Shown here piece by piece: positions 33,287-41,776 of a DNA stretch of 64,000 bases. The stretch is from an uncultured Clostridium sp. (lineage in GTDB: Bacteria > Bacillota > Clostridia > Oscillospirales > Acutalibacteraceae). Below the pieces are notes generated by a model, which was not told the origin of the DNA, ran no database searches, and saw only the letters and a program-made list of their open reading frames with translations. The stretch is taken from NCBI GenBank assembly GCA_958422185.1, contig CATZNW010000003.1, positions 47,316 through 111,315 of the forward strand. Reading direction: 5' to 3'. Each line of letters starts with the position of its first letter. The stretch's first letter is position 1. The translations under genes were made by a program, and so were the position numbers.

Positions 33287-35415
33287 TGAACGAAAAAGAA
33301 TTTCTGCAGCAAGCCACTTCCAAAATATACAGTTTTAGAAAAAAGCAGGTAATAGTGAGTGAGCTGCATGACCATATCCTGCTTAAACAGCAGCGTTTTC
33401 AGGAGATGGGATACTCTGAAGAAGAGTCTGAGGAAAAAGCCGTTGACGCTATGGGCGACGCGCAGGAAATAGCAAAAGAACTGGGTGAACTGCACAAATC
33501 CAAATTTAACTGGGTTGATTTATTGGCACTTCTTATCACTTTGGCTGTCATTTCTGCGGCGCACTACCTGCTGAGCGGTTACGCATTCGGAGACCCCGGT
33601 GTGATCTCTCTGCTAATATGCGGAATATTTTTTGCGAGCGCCGTATATTTTTTATTTGCGGCTTATGCCATTTCAAGAAAAAATGTTCTTGCTGCCTGTT
33701 ACCTGCTTAGCGGCGGTATGTGCAGCGCCCTTATCAGGGAACTTGCAGCGGAGGTCAGTGAACTGACCGGAGGCAGCATTGAAAATCTTAAGACATATAT
33801 TTTTGACGGCAGTATTGATTTCTCTGAAAGCGTCAAAGGCGATTCCATGACAGACACCGTGGTTTTGATCTTTGGGATATTATTTGGCGTTACTGCCGTT
33901 ATTGCGCTGGTTCTTGCAATAAAAAAGGAACTTGACAGACAGACGAAACCGGACCTTTTTATTACAAAATTCTTTATTTCCGTTTGTATTATCCTGTTTG
34001 CGGTATCCGCTGTGATTTCTGCGTATTTCGGGATAAGCACGGTAAGCAGAGTGCAGGCTCTGCGAAGCGAATACAACAGCGCTTTTCAGTTTTTGACGAA
34101 ACTTGAACAGACTTGCAGCACGCAGGAAGAAGCGGCGCAATTCATAGAGGATTCGGAATATGATTTTTACCGTGATGAAGATGACGGAAAGACCGAGGGT
34201 TACAGTTACGGCAGTAATCTTTTTTATATAGCAGTTAATTTTTATCACGAGGAAAATAAAGTGCAGTATAAAGAGGTTGACGGTATACCGGGAATATATC
34301 TTGACCTGCTTCAAAATCAAAATGACGCCGAGGCGGAAAGTTATGTGTATTCCGTAGCTTTGATGATTGATGACACACCGTTTGAAAACGGATATGATTC
34401 AATTACTCTGCGGGATTTAAGATCGGACGAAAACGAAATGAAGAAATTATACAGTTTCAGACCATACGAGCACACCACGGAAGAAGAGATAGAATATTAC
34501 GCTCAATACACGCCTGTAACATATAAATTCATCAAATATAAACAAGGATTGGCAACGAGCAGAATAACATACCAGTATCTTGAAGATTCGGGCGCGTTCA
34601 GCGATATGCATTATTTTGAGATCAGCAGAGAAACGCAGGAACTGCTTGATTTTAAGGAAAGAGAATCCGAGATAACCGAGATACTGAAAACGGCGGATCT
34701 TGACAACAGCGCTGAAATCGCACGCCTTACCGGAACCACTGCCGTTCAAAGCATATACACCCCCGAAGGATATGCGGCAAGAATAAACGTAATATGCGAC
34801 TGGATAGGCAGAAATTCCATGGCGTATTATTACAAAGACAAGCTTGAAAACGCTCATGGTGGGCTTACTTTATATACAATATCCGGTGATTGGCAGTTTG
34901 CCGTGTTAAGATTCGGTGATTTTGATATGGTTATATTTGAAAACGGTATTCCCATAATGGATACTTTTGCCGTTCCGCTGGATATATATGTAAAAGAAAC
35001 GGATCTGAGCGGCAAACACCCGTTTGATATTTATACCGATGATAACGGCTTTGTTAAATATTCATTTAACGGCTGTTTCTTTGATAAACAGGGGCTTTGC
35101 TGCGGCAGCACGGAAAAGATAAGATATTACACCGAAAGCGGAGAAACATACCGCTATTATTCAACGGTTGATAGTGAAAATCCCGATCCCGAAACAAGAA
35201 AAAGTTATTTTCTGCAAAATATTGACGGCGCAATATACCCGAGCGATGAATGTTTTATTAACCAAAACGGCTGGCTGGTAATCGACGAAAGCGGAAATAT
35301 CAGTCAGAGTTCGGACGGAATTTATCGAAACACGGCGGGCGACGTATTCACCCCTGTATTTGAAACAAGCTGGGATCAAAACGGAAACCTGATAAACCCT
35401 GCGGACTATGAATAG
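33286..35415 (+). CDS. HAAS (permease prefix domain 1) membrane protein with large extracytoplasmic domain
   Basis: 709 residues. The first 70 are an acidic helical HAAS-type domain (QVIVSELHDHILLKQQRFQE..., EEESEEKAVDAMGDAQEIAKEL), usual in proteins encoded next to PadR regulators. About five transmembrane segments follow between residues 75 and 260. The remaining 440 or so residues are polar, beta-rich-looking and contain no domain I recognise, ending in TPVFETSWDQNGNLINPADYE; topology suggests they face outward. Probably a PadR-controlled envelope sensor or stress protein; function unknown. Translationally coupled to padR. Confidence 0.75.
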   Translation: MNEKEFLQQATSKIYSFRKKQVIVSELHDHILLKQQRFQEMGYSEEESEEKAVDAMGDAQEIAKELGELHKSKFNWVDLLALLITLAVISAAHYLLSGYAFGDPGVISLLICGIFFASAVYFLFAAYAISRKNVLAACYLLSGGMCSALIRELAAEVSELTGGSIENLKTYIFDGSIDFSESVKGDSMTDTVVLIFGILFGVTAVIALVLAIKKELDRQTKPDLFITKFFISVCIILFAVSAVISAYFGISTVSRVQALRSEYNSAFQFLTKLEQTCSTQEEAAQFIEDSEYDFYRDEDDGKTEGYSYGSNLFYIAVNFYHEENKVQYKEVDGIPGIYLDLLQNQNDAEAESYVYSVALMIDDTPFENGYDSITLRDLRSDENEMKKLYSFRPYEHTTEEEIEYYAQYTPVTYKFIKYKQGLATSRITYQYLEDSGAFSDMHYFEISRETQELLDFKERESEITEILKTADLDNSAEIARLTGTTAVQSIYTPEGYAARINVICDWIGRNSMAYYYKDKLENAHGGLTLYTISGDWQFAVLRFGDFDMVIFENGIPIMDTFAVPLDIYVKETDLSGKHPFDIYTDDNGFVKYSFNGCFFDKQGLCCGSTEKIRYYTESGETYRYYSTVDSENPDPETRKSYFLQNIDGAIYPSDECFINQNGWLVIDESGNISQSSDGIYRNTAGDVFTPVFETSWDQNGNLINPADYE

Positions 35416-35448
35416 CAAAAATATTTCAATATGGCAAAACCGATTAAA

Positions 35449-35480
35449 ACGGAGCGGGTGTCCTACCGCTCCGTTTCGTC
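35449..35480 (+). terminator. terminator after the HAAS membrane protein gene
   Basis: ACGGAGCGG and CCGCTCCGT form a 9-bp stem with an eight-base loop, followed by TTCGTCTT. Confidence 0.75.
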
Positions 35481-35524
35481 TTATAGCACAAAAAATACCA
35501 TGTAAAATTATTCAACATTACTGA

Positions 35525-35554
35525 TTGATTAGGCGTCTCATTATGAAGTATAAT
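35525..35554 (+). promoter_or_regulatory. promoter of the DUF5054-like gene
   Basis: -35 TTGATT (35525-35530), 18-bp spacer, -10 TATAAT (35549-35554). About 48 bases before the ATG. Confidence 0.6.
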
Positions 35555-35601
35555 GGTTTAGAAGTTTAATTGCGTAAAAAATTTTTTAACAGGTGATTTT
35601 T

Positions 35602-37635
35602 ATGAAAAAAGTTATAGTTGTATCCAAAACGCACCTTGATCTGGGGTTTACGGACTTTGCTGCAAAAATCAAAAGAAAATATATTGACGAATACATACCC
35701 GGCGCAATAGAGCTTGCGGAAGAACTGAACAGGAACGGTCAGAAAAGATTTATATGGACAACGGGCTCATGGATTCTTAAGGAAGCGCTTTTAAAAGGCA
35801 GCTGCATTCAGCGCGAGCGGCTGAAAAAAGCAATAGCGCAGGGAAATATCGTGCCGCACGCTATGCCGTTTACCACGCACACGGAGCTGCTGGACGAGGA
35901 CACGCTTGAATACGGACTGTCCATAGTTGACGGTCTTGACAAACTGCGGGGCAGAAAGACAACAGCGGCAAAAATGACTGATGTGCCCGGACACACAAAA
36001 GCGCTTGTTCCCCTGCTTGCAAAGCACGGTATAAAGCTTTTGCACATAGGCGTAAACGGTGCATCCGCGCTGTGCAAGGTGCCGCCGTGCTTTCTTTGGA
36101 AATGTGGTAAATATGAAGTAATTGTGATCTATTCCGGCGATTACGGCGGAGCATTTAAAAGCGATCTGGTAGAAGAGATACTTTATTTTGATCATACCTT
36201 GGACAACCGCGGAACGCCTTCCCCAGCAGAGATAACGGAAAAGCTCAGAAAAATAGAAAACGAATTTCCCGGCTATACCGCCGAAGCGGGAACACTGGAC
36301 GAATTTGCCGATATAATCTGGGAACAGCGCAGCAAACTGCCCGTTGTCACAAGTGAGCTTGGTGATACATGGATACACGGAGCGGCGGCTGATCCTTTCA
36401 AATCCGCGGCTCTGCGCGAACTGATCAGGCTAAAAGACGATTGGCTTAGAAACGGAGAAATGAAAAGAGGTTCCGCAGAATACATCAGATTTACCGATTA
36501 TCTTTTATGCGTTGCAGAGCATACCTGCGGCATGGATATGAAAACATATCTGGGTGATTACGAAAATTACCTAAAAAAAGATTTTGAAAGAGCAAGAAAA
36601 AAAGGCACTTCAAGGATACATTATCCTTTCAGGGATTACCCGCAGAACATGATTATCGCACTGGGCAGAATCTACGGCTGCAATAAAAAAGCGGATTATA
36701 ACGCAATGGAGAAAAGCTGGGACGAACAGAGAGAGTATATTAGGAACGCCGTTTACTGCCTTAGCGGTGAAAAAAGAAACCAGGCGGTGAAAGCTCTTGA
36801 AGACCTGATTCCCGAAAACACTGTTAAAGCCGCCGATAACTTTGATATTTCAAAAACGCTTACTTCAGGCAAGTGGCAGTTAAAACTAAGCGATACCGGC
36901 GCAATTGAAAAACTTACCTGCGCAGGCGATGATGTCATAAGACCAAACAGCGGATATGCCGCCGAATATATAGGTTTTAATGACGAGGATTATGATTTCT
37001 GGCTTAGAAATTACAGCAGGGATATAGATAAAACTGCCCACTGGGCCGTTTCTGATTTTGGCCGCCCTTTGCTGAAATATGTTAAAGGCAGATATCCGAG
37101 CGGCAGATTCCCGTACAAACTCTGCGGAGCCTATAAGACCGGTGATCATGAAGTCACGATTGATCTGAAATGCGCTCGTAACGCGTGCGAACAGCTTGGT
37201 GCTCCACGGCTTATCCGTATCCTTTACAGGCTAGACGAAAACGGACTTAAATTCAGGCTGTCCTGGTTTGATAAGGATGCCAACCGCCTTACGGAGGCCA
37301 TTTACTGCCATCTTTACCCTGCCGGCGGAAAATTTGAGCTAAAAAAAATAGGCGAATGGATAGACCCGTATGACGTTGTTGACAACGGCGGAAAGAATAT
37401 TCACGCCGTACAATGCGCAAGACTTGAAACCGCGGGCGGAAAATATATTTTCACAAACCATCACGCGCCTTTGCTCTCGCCCGGAAAAGGCAAGATCCTG
37501 CATTATGACAATAAAATTGAAAATATAGAAAAAGACGGGATCACTTATATTCTTCAAAACAATGTATGGGGCACTAACTTCCCTCTTTGGTATGAAGAAA
37601 ACGCCGGTTTTGAATTCAGCATAACGGAGGAATAA
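35602..37635 (+). CDS. DUF5054-like protein with GH38/deacetylase-type catalytic fold
   Basis: 677 residues from the ATG at 35602 (AGGTG six bases upstream; the GTG at 35593 is part of that site). The N-terminus SKTHLDLGFTDFA resembles the metal-binding HxD strand of GH38 alpha-mannosidases (His11, Asp13). KMTDVPGHTKALVPLLAKHG (Asp127, His131) resembles their nucleophile/metal strand, and SELGDTWIHGAAADP gives further acidic and His candidates. A C-terminal beta-rich domain runs from about residue 420. I assign DUF5054 from memory of this pattern. No signal peptide: cytoplasmic. Likely a glycoside-cleaving enzyme of the neighbouring sugar cluster; substrate unknown. Confidence 0.7.
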   Translation: MKKVIVVSKTHLDLGFTDFAAKIKRKYIDEYIPGAIELAEELNRNGQKRFIWTTGSWILKEALLKGSCIQRERLKKAIAQGNIVPHAMPFTTHTELLDEDTLEYGLSIVDGLDKLRGRKTTAAKMTDVPGHTKALVPLLAKHGIKLLHIGVNGASALCKVPPCFLWKCGKYEVIVIYSGDYGGAFKSDLVEEILYFDHTLDNRGTPSPAEITEKLRKIENEFPGYTAEAGTLDEFADIIWEQRSKLPVVTSELGDTWIHGAAADPFKSAALRELIRLKDDWLRNGEMKRGSAEYIRFTDYLLCVAEHTCGMDMKTYLGDYENYLKKDFERARKKGTSRIHYPFRDYPQNMIIALGRIYGCNKKADYNAMEKSWDEQREYIRNAVYCLSGEKRNQAVKALEDLIPENTVKAADNFDISKTLTSGKWQLKLSDTGAIEKLTCAGDDVIRPNSGYAAEYIGFNDEDYDFWLRNYSRDIDKTAHWAVSDFGRPLLKYVKGRYPSGRFPYKLCGAYKTGDHEVTIDLKCARNACEQLGAPRLIRILYRLDENGLKFRLSWFDKDANRLTEAIYCHLYPAGGKFELKKIGEWIDPYDVVDNGGKNIHAVQCARLETAGGKYIFTNHHAPLLSPGKGKILHYDNKIENIEKDGITYILQNNVWGTNFPLWYEENAGFEFSITEE

Positions 37636-37670
37636 GCAGATTCCGAACTGCACTAACAGAATATAAAAAG

Positions 37671-37700
37671 AGCGCATGCTGATGAAGCCTGCGCTTTTTT
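37671..37700. terminator. bidirectional terminator between convergent genes
   Basis: AGCGCA...TGCGCT stem flanked by AAAAAG on the left and TTTTTT on the right, so it can act on both strands. It separates the DUF5054-like gene from the convergent GPH transporter gene. Confidence 0.7.
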
Positions 37701-37746
37701 ACTTAACTGTATGGCGGGCCGTAAAATTACAACCTTCTGGCGCCGT

Positions 37747-40071
37747 TTATTTTTTTGATCTTGTTGATTTACGCTCTCTGCGCATTTTGGCGGCGTACAT
37801 CTCCTTTTCCCGGCTCTCCTTGCGCATCGCATTTTCACGCTCTTGGCGTTCCTGCTCCGCGCGGCGCTTTGACTCCTCATAGCGTTCTTTTATTTCGTTA
37901 TAATGATCATAGTTTTCCTTTTGGGTCAAAAGTTTTACAGCATCAAGATAAGGCTTTGCGGCCCGGTTATAGATAGAATTCTGATTAACCGCAGCTTTGA
38001 TCTGCTTTTTTATGTTTTCCCTTTCCCTGTTCAACGCTTTTATATCAGATTTATATTTTTTACAAAGCGCCGTATCTTTATTGCTTTTGGAACTATGATA
38101 ATTCGTTATTGCGTTCCTGCGTTTTTCTTCAATTTCATCTTCCATTGCGAAAAGACGGTCAAAAACGGTACTGTCAAAGGGCACGATGCCGTCAGGATAA
38201 TATTTTGCTATTAACTTTCGGGATTCTTTAAGTTGTTTTTCCTTGGCTCTGATTTTCAGAGAAGTGAAACCTTCAAGGCCGGCGTCACAGATCATTTTGG
38301 AAATCTTGATTTCTTCCTGCATTTCAGCGCTGCTGAATTTATTGATCTCTTCAACAACATAATGCGCGATCTCAATTTTTTCATTGAGCGACCGCTGCGC
38401 TTTATATTCCTCTTTGGCCTCTTTTAAAGCAGATTTATCTTTTTTCTTTCGGGCAGCCCTGATTTTATTTTTTGCCGGTTTTTGAGGCGTTACGTCTGCA
38501 AGCCGCTGTGCCTCTTCAATACTATCTATTGCCTCTACAAGCTTTTCATCAGACAGAGCATGATTGCCGTAATCCTCAAACAGCGCCCTTATCTTAAGAA
38601 CCGTTACCATAGCCTTTTGCTTGGTTTCCGTCAGATCATAAAAGAAATAAGGAATGGCGTTCAGTGCAGCGCCGATTGCCGAAGCAATGATCAGGATGCC
38701 GCATATGTGCTGAAAGTAATACTCATTGTACAGCACATGATATACATTTCCCGGATCATATCCCAGGGAAACGGCTACCTGCTCATTCAGTCCGGCATAA
38801 TCGTAGATCACCGGAAGCACAAAGCCGGTAACCATATTTACAACGCTGCCTATCAGCCCGATGGCGAGGAACATGCCGTCTATCCTTTCACCGCTTATAT
38901 ACTGCTGATAATCGCGTATATCGCCGTTTAAACTGTAAGTGAGCAGATTTCCCAGAGATGTGCCCAAACCGTTGATGAACATACAGCCCAGCATGAGCCA
39001 AATGATCATATTCTTCGGAGCCTGCATAATAACGGGATACATCATAAGAATGAAAAAGATACTCATTACGTTTGAGGAAATCAGCAGGTTCCTTTTGCCT
39101 ATTTTGCGAATCAAATACGGGGCAAAGAGCATGGACCAAAGCGCCGAATTGCCGTAGACAGCCGTTACGATGGAATACTGCATGGGTGTACAGGCGTTTT
39201 GGTAATTATACAGCCAGGCAAGTATCGTTGCAAATGAGGATTCAAGAAAGCCGATCCACCCTGCAAGCGAGATGATCCAAAAATATTTGTTTTTTGCAAC
39301 GGCACGTAAAGCATCCATAAATTTGATCTGGATCACATGCGTTTTTGCCTGAATGATTTTTTCCTCAGTATTTTTATGTATAAAAACAGTAAGCAGCAGA
39401 CCGAAAAGCAACAGCGGCGGAAAGACCGCCCTGTATATCTTCATATCATATATCGTATTTTCACCGGTTATCAGGCTTGCCAGCAAAGGAAGCACAAAGC
39501 TGATGATCGTGGGAGCAAACGAATCCACAACGGCTGTTACGGAGTTCACGTCTGAGCGCTCATATGTATTAGGCGAAAGAACGTTGATTATGTTTGTGTA
39601 GGAATCAAACATAAACATATAAAAAAACTGGAACCCGATATTATAGAGCAAAACGGTAATACATTTCCACAGCATACTCATATTTTCATAAGGCATCCAT
39701 GTAAATCCTATTGCAAGTATAACGGTAGGAATGGCCATTGTGAAAATATAAGGACGGAATTTACCTTTTTTATTGCCCGAATTATCAATGATTTTCGCAC
39801 GGAGCGCGGTAAGAGGAAAGCTTGCAACAACGCTTATTATATATATTACATAAAGCTCTCTGGGAGGGATCCCTATTGTATTGCCTATTAAAGTATTTCC
39901 CACGCTTAAAATCATCAGCTGAACAGCATAACAGATGAATTTCACACCCATACCGCCCACTGCGAGCGACGCTATCTCCTTAAACGGCATATACCGACCG
40001 TGAGGAGGCTGATTCCAGTATAATTTCAAATCTTCCAGACCGGTTTTTATTTTACTTTTCAAATGATTCAT
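37747..40071 (-). CDS. GPH-family (MFS) sugar:cation symporter with long charged C-terminal domain
   Basis: 774 residues. Residues about 25-510 hold some twelve membrane segments of the glycoside-pentoside-hexuronide symporter type (MelB/XynB-like), with the loop KIIDNSGNKKGKFRPYI matching the D-x-x-x-x-x-G-x-x-R-P cation/sugar motif and the later DIRDYQQYISGERIDGM corresponding to the second-half signature (D-y-...-tG-R-x-e-g). Typical members stop near 460-500. Here 260 more residues follow, very rich in Lys, Glu, Arg and Ala and strongly coiled-coil-like, with no IIA domain as in LacS. SD GAGGG. Follows the GH101-like gene by 33 bases; imports its substrate by inference. Confidence 0.85.
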   Translation of the reverse strand: MNHLKSKIKTGLEDLKLYWNQPPHGRYMPFKEIASLAVGGMGVKFICYAVQLMILSVGNTLIGNTIGIPPRELYVIYIISVVASFPLTALRAKIIDNSGNKKGKFRPYIFTMAIPTVILAIGFTWMPYENMSMLWKCITVLLYNIGFQFFYMFMFDSYTNIINVLSPNTYERSDVNSVTAVVDSFAPTIISFVLPLLASLITGENTIYDMKIYRAVFPPLLLFGLLLTVFIHKNTEEKIIQAKTHVIQIKFMDALRAVAKNKYFWIISLAGWIGFLESSFATILAWLYNYQNACTPMQYSIVTAVYGNSALWSMLFAPYLIRKIGKRNLLISSNVMSIFFILMMYPVIMQAPKNMIIWLMLGCMFINGLGTSLGNLLTYSLNGDIRDYQQYISGERIDGMFLAIGLIGSVVNMVTGFVLPVIYDYAGLNEQVAVSLGYDPGNVYHVLYNEYYFQHICGILIIASAIGAALNAIPYFFYDLTETKQKAMVTVLKIRALFEDYGNHALSDEKLVEAIDSIEEAQRLADVTPQKPAKNKIRAARKKKDKSALKEAKEEYKAQRSLNEKIEIAHYVVEEINKFSSAEMQEEIKISKMICDAGLEGFTSLKIRAKEKQLKESRKLIAKYYPDGIVPFDSTVFDRLFAMEDEIEEKRRNAITNYHSSKSNKDTALCKKYKSDIKALNRERENIKKQIKAAVNQNSIYNRAAKPYLDAVKLLTQKENYDHYNEIKERYEESKRRAEQERQERENAMRKESREKEMYAAKMRRERKSTRSKK

Positions 40072-40104
40072 GATTTCGCCCTCTTTTCACACCGGATCTG
40101 CGTT

Positions 40105-41448
40105 TTACGGTTCCAGGCAGATCAGCAAAGCCTCGCCTCTGTTTAGATCAAGCGGAAGCTTTCCGCCGGAAACAGTGATCTCTTTTAAAAATTCATTACC
40201 GTTTTCAGTTATACGATAGAGCTTGGCCCTGCCGCATCCCCTGCTGTTGATCTTCCACACGCGGCTGTCACCGTTTTTGCTGTAGGCAAAGCAGCAGTTT
40301 TTTTTATGCACAAAAGGCAGGCAAAGATCATCGCCGTCTTTCAGGATATCACCGTTTTGCATGATCCTTCTGCCATGATTGAAGGAAACGATCCCTTCTG
40401 AAAACTCACATCTTTCATTGAAGCCGAAGCCTTTGATCGCAAGCCTTTTATGCCTGCACAAGAAATGATAAGGCACCTGCACAGTTGCAAACTCATAAAT
40501 GAAATCTTTAACCCAGTTTTTATTCTTTAAGGTAATAATATCCTCGCCGTGCATGTTGCCGTAAAGATAGTTTCTGTACCTTTTATTACGGAAGATGCCT
40601 CCCCCGTATATCTGAGGCGGCGTTTCAACAAGTTCTTTTCTTGTCATCCTGTAACACCACCAGCTTGCCGGGATCAGACCCACCGTATTCATCGGCGCGG
40701 AGCGGTGGTGCTCACGAGGAAGTCCGAAGAGCGGTCTGTTAGACAGATCCTCCGTTTCCTTATATGTAAATTCGGAAGTGATGTCTATTCCCTTTTCCCG
40801 CACATAGGCTATCATGTTTCTGCGGCCCTCCTGCATTTCTTTTATGGAGACATAGGGCGCGTAATTTTTATAACACTGAAAATTATCCACATGCACGGTC
40901 TTGGCCTCTGTTAAAAACGGAAGCGTATCAAGCAGTCTGTCAAACTGCCTTTTAAACAGGCCTGATTCCCAGTAAACTTTATGATCCGTTTTATAGCAAG
41001 CGCGGCCGTTATATTTTTCTATAGCATGTATCTTCCCGTTCTTTTTTCGGATCAGCGCGCCGGCATTTTTGAAATCCTCAAAAGACGGGGCGTTGTCATA
41101 AACATCATTAAAATTAATGTGCACGCTGACTACCGAATGGTATTTTTTTGCTTCTTCGTAAAGCCAGATCAAACTGTCCCTTGCAGTTTTATCCTGCGGC
41201 CTTTTAAGGGCATGATTCACCTCAAAAAAATCCGGATATTTATCATCGTGGCCAAGATACTGCCATCCTACAAGATAATAGATCTTTGTGATCCCCTGGG
41301 TTATAGCGTCTATTTTTTTCATCGCGTCAAGCGCCTGTTCAAAATTCATCAGAACATGGCTTTCCGCTGCGTTTTTTTCCGGGTAAGCCATACCCAGTTT
41401 CATCATCATACATTTTGTATAATCATAGCAATAAGAATTTTTCTGCAT
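40105..41448 (-). CDS. compact GH101-like glycoside hydrolase (endo-alpha-N-acetylgalactosaminidase-related)
   Basis: 447 residues. IYYLVGWQYLGHDDKYPDF (57-74), HINFNDVYDNAPSFEDF (110-126) and TVHVDNFQCY (184-193) match the GH101 barrel; Asp188 would be the nucleophile and Glu226 in DITSEF the acid/base. Known GH101 enzymes release core-1 O-glycans from mucins and are secreted proteins of 1000 residues or more; this one is a bare barrel plus a small beta domain with no signal peptide, so it may cut an imported alpha-GalNAc or galactosyl compound instead. AAGGGG precedes the ATG. Operon with the GPH symporter. Confidence 0.65.
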   Translation of the reverse strand: MQKNSYCYDYTKCMMMKLGMAYPEKNAAESHVLMNFEQALDAMKKIDAITQGITKIYYLVGWQYLGHDDKYPDFFEVNHALKRPQDKTARDSLIWLYEEAKKYHSVVSVHINFNDVYDNAPSFEDFKNAGALIRKKNGKIHAIEKYNGRACYKTDHKVYWESGLFKRQFDRLLDTLPFLTEAKTVHVDNFQCYKNYAPYVSIKEMQEGRRNMIAYVREKGIDITSEFTYKETEDLSNRPLFGLPREHHRSAPMNTVGLIPASWWCYRMTRKELVETPPQIYGGGIFRNKRYRNYLYGNMHGEDIITLKNKNWVKDFIYEFATVQVPYHFLCRHKRLAIKGFGFNERCEFSEGIVSFNHGRRIMQNGDILKDGDDLCLPFVHKKNCCFAYSKNGDSRVWKINSRGCGRAKLYRITENGNEFLKEITVSGGKLPLDLNRGEALLICLEP

Positions 41449-41776
41449 TTTTTCATACCCCTTATATATTGGATCGCCTTTTAAACCGGCAACCGACCTC
41501 TGCTATATTTACTATACACCCATAGGCCTCGGAAAAACTTTATATTTTCAGCCAAAAGATTTAGAAATTTTATCATAAAAGAGCAGGATTTCTAAAAAAT
41601 CAAATTGTATTCTGTAATTATGCGTCCGGTTTTTATTATACAATGTGAATGTAAGCTATCAGACTTCTTCACCGCGTCCGGCATAAGAAGAAGCAGAAAA
41701 TCTTACTTCAGACTGAATAGTAAAAGCCACAGCAGCTTTTGTTATACCACTCTTAAACAGATACGGAGGACAGATC
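41449..41776. promoter_or_regulatory. intergenic region between divergent sugar genes, with inverted repeat
   Basis: 328 bases without a gene, AT-rich. It must contain the promoters of the GH101-like/GPH operon (minus) and the GH29 operon (plus). An inverted repeat TTAGAAAT (41571-41578) ... ATTTCTAA (41588-41595) with a nine-base spacer is a candidate operator. On the minus strand TATAGT at 41516-41511 and TATAAT at 41640-41635 are possible -10 elements; on the plus strand TACAAT at 41639-41644. None has a convincing -35, which suggests an activator. ACGGAGG at 41764-41770 is the GH29 ribosome binding site. Confidence 0.4.
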
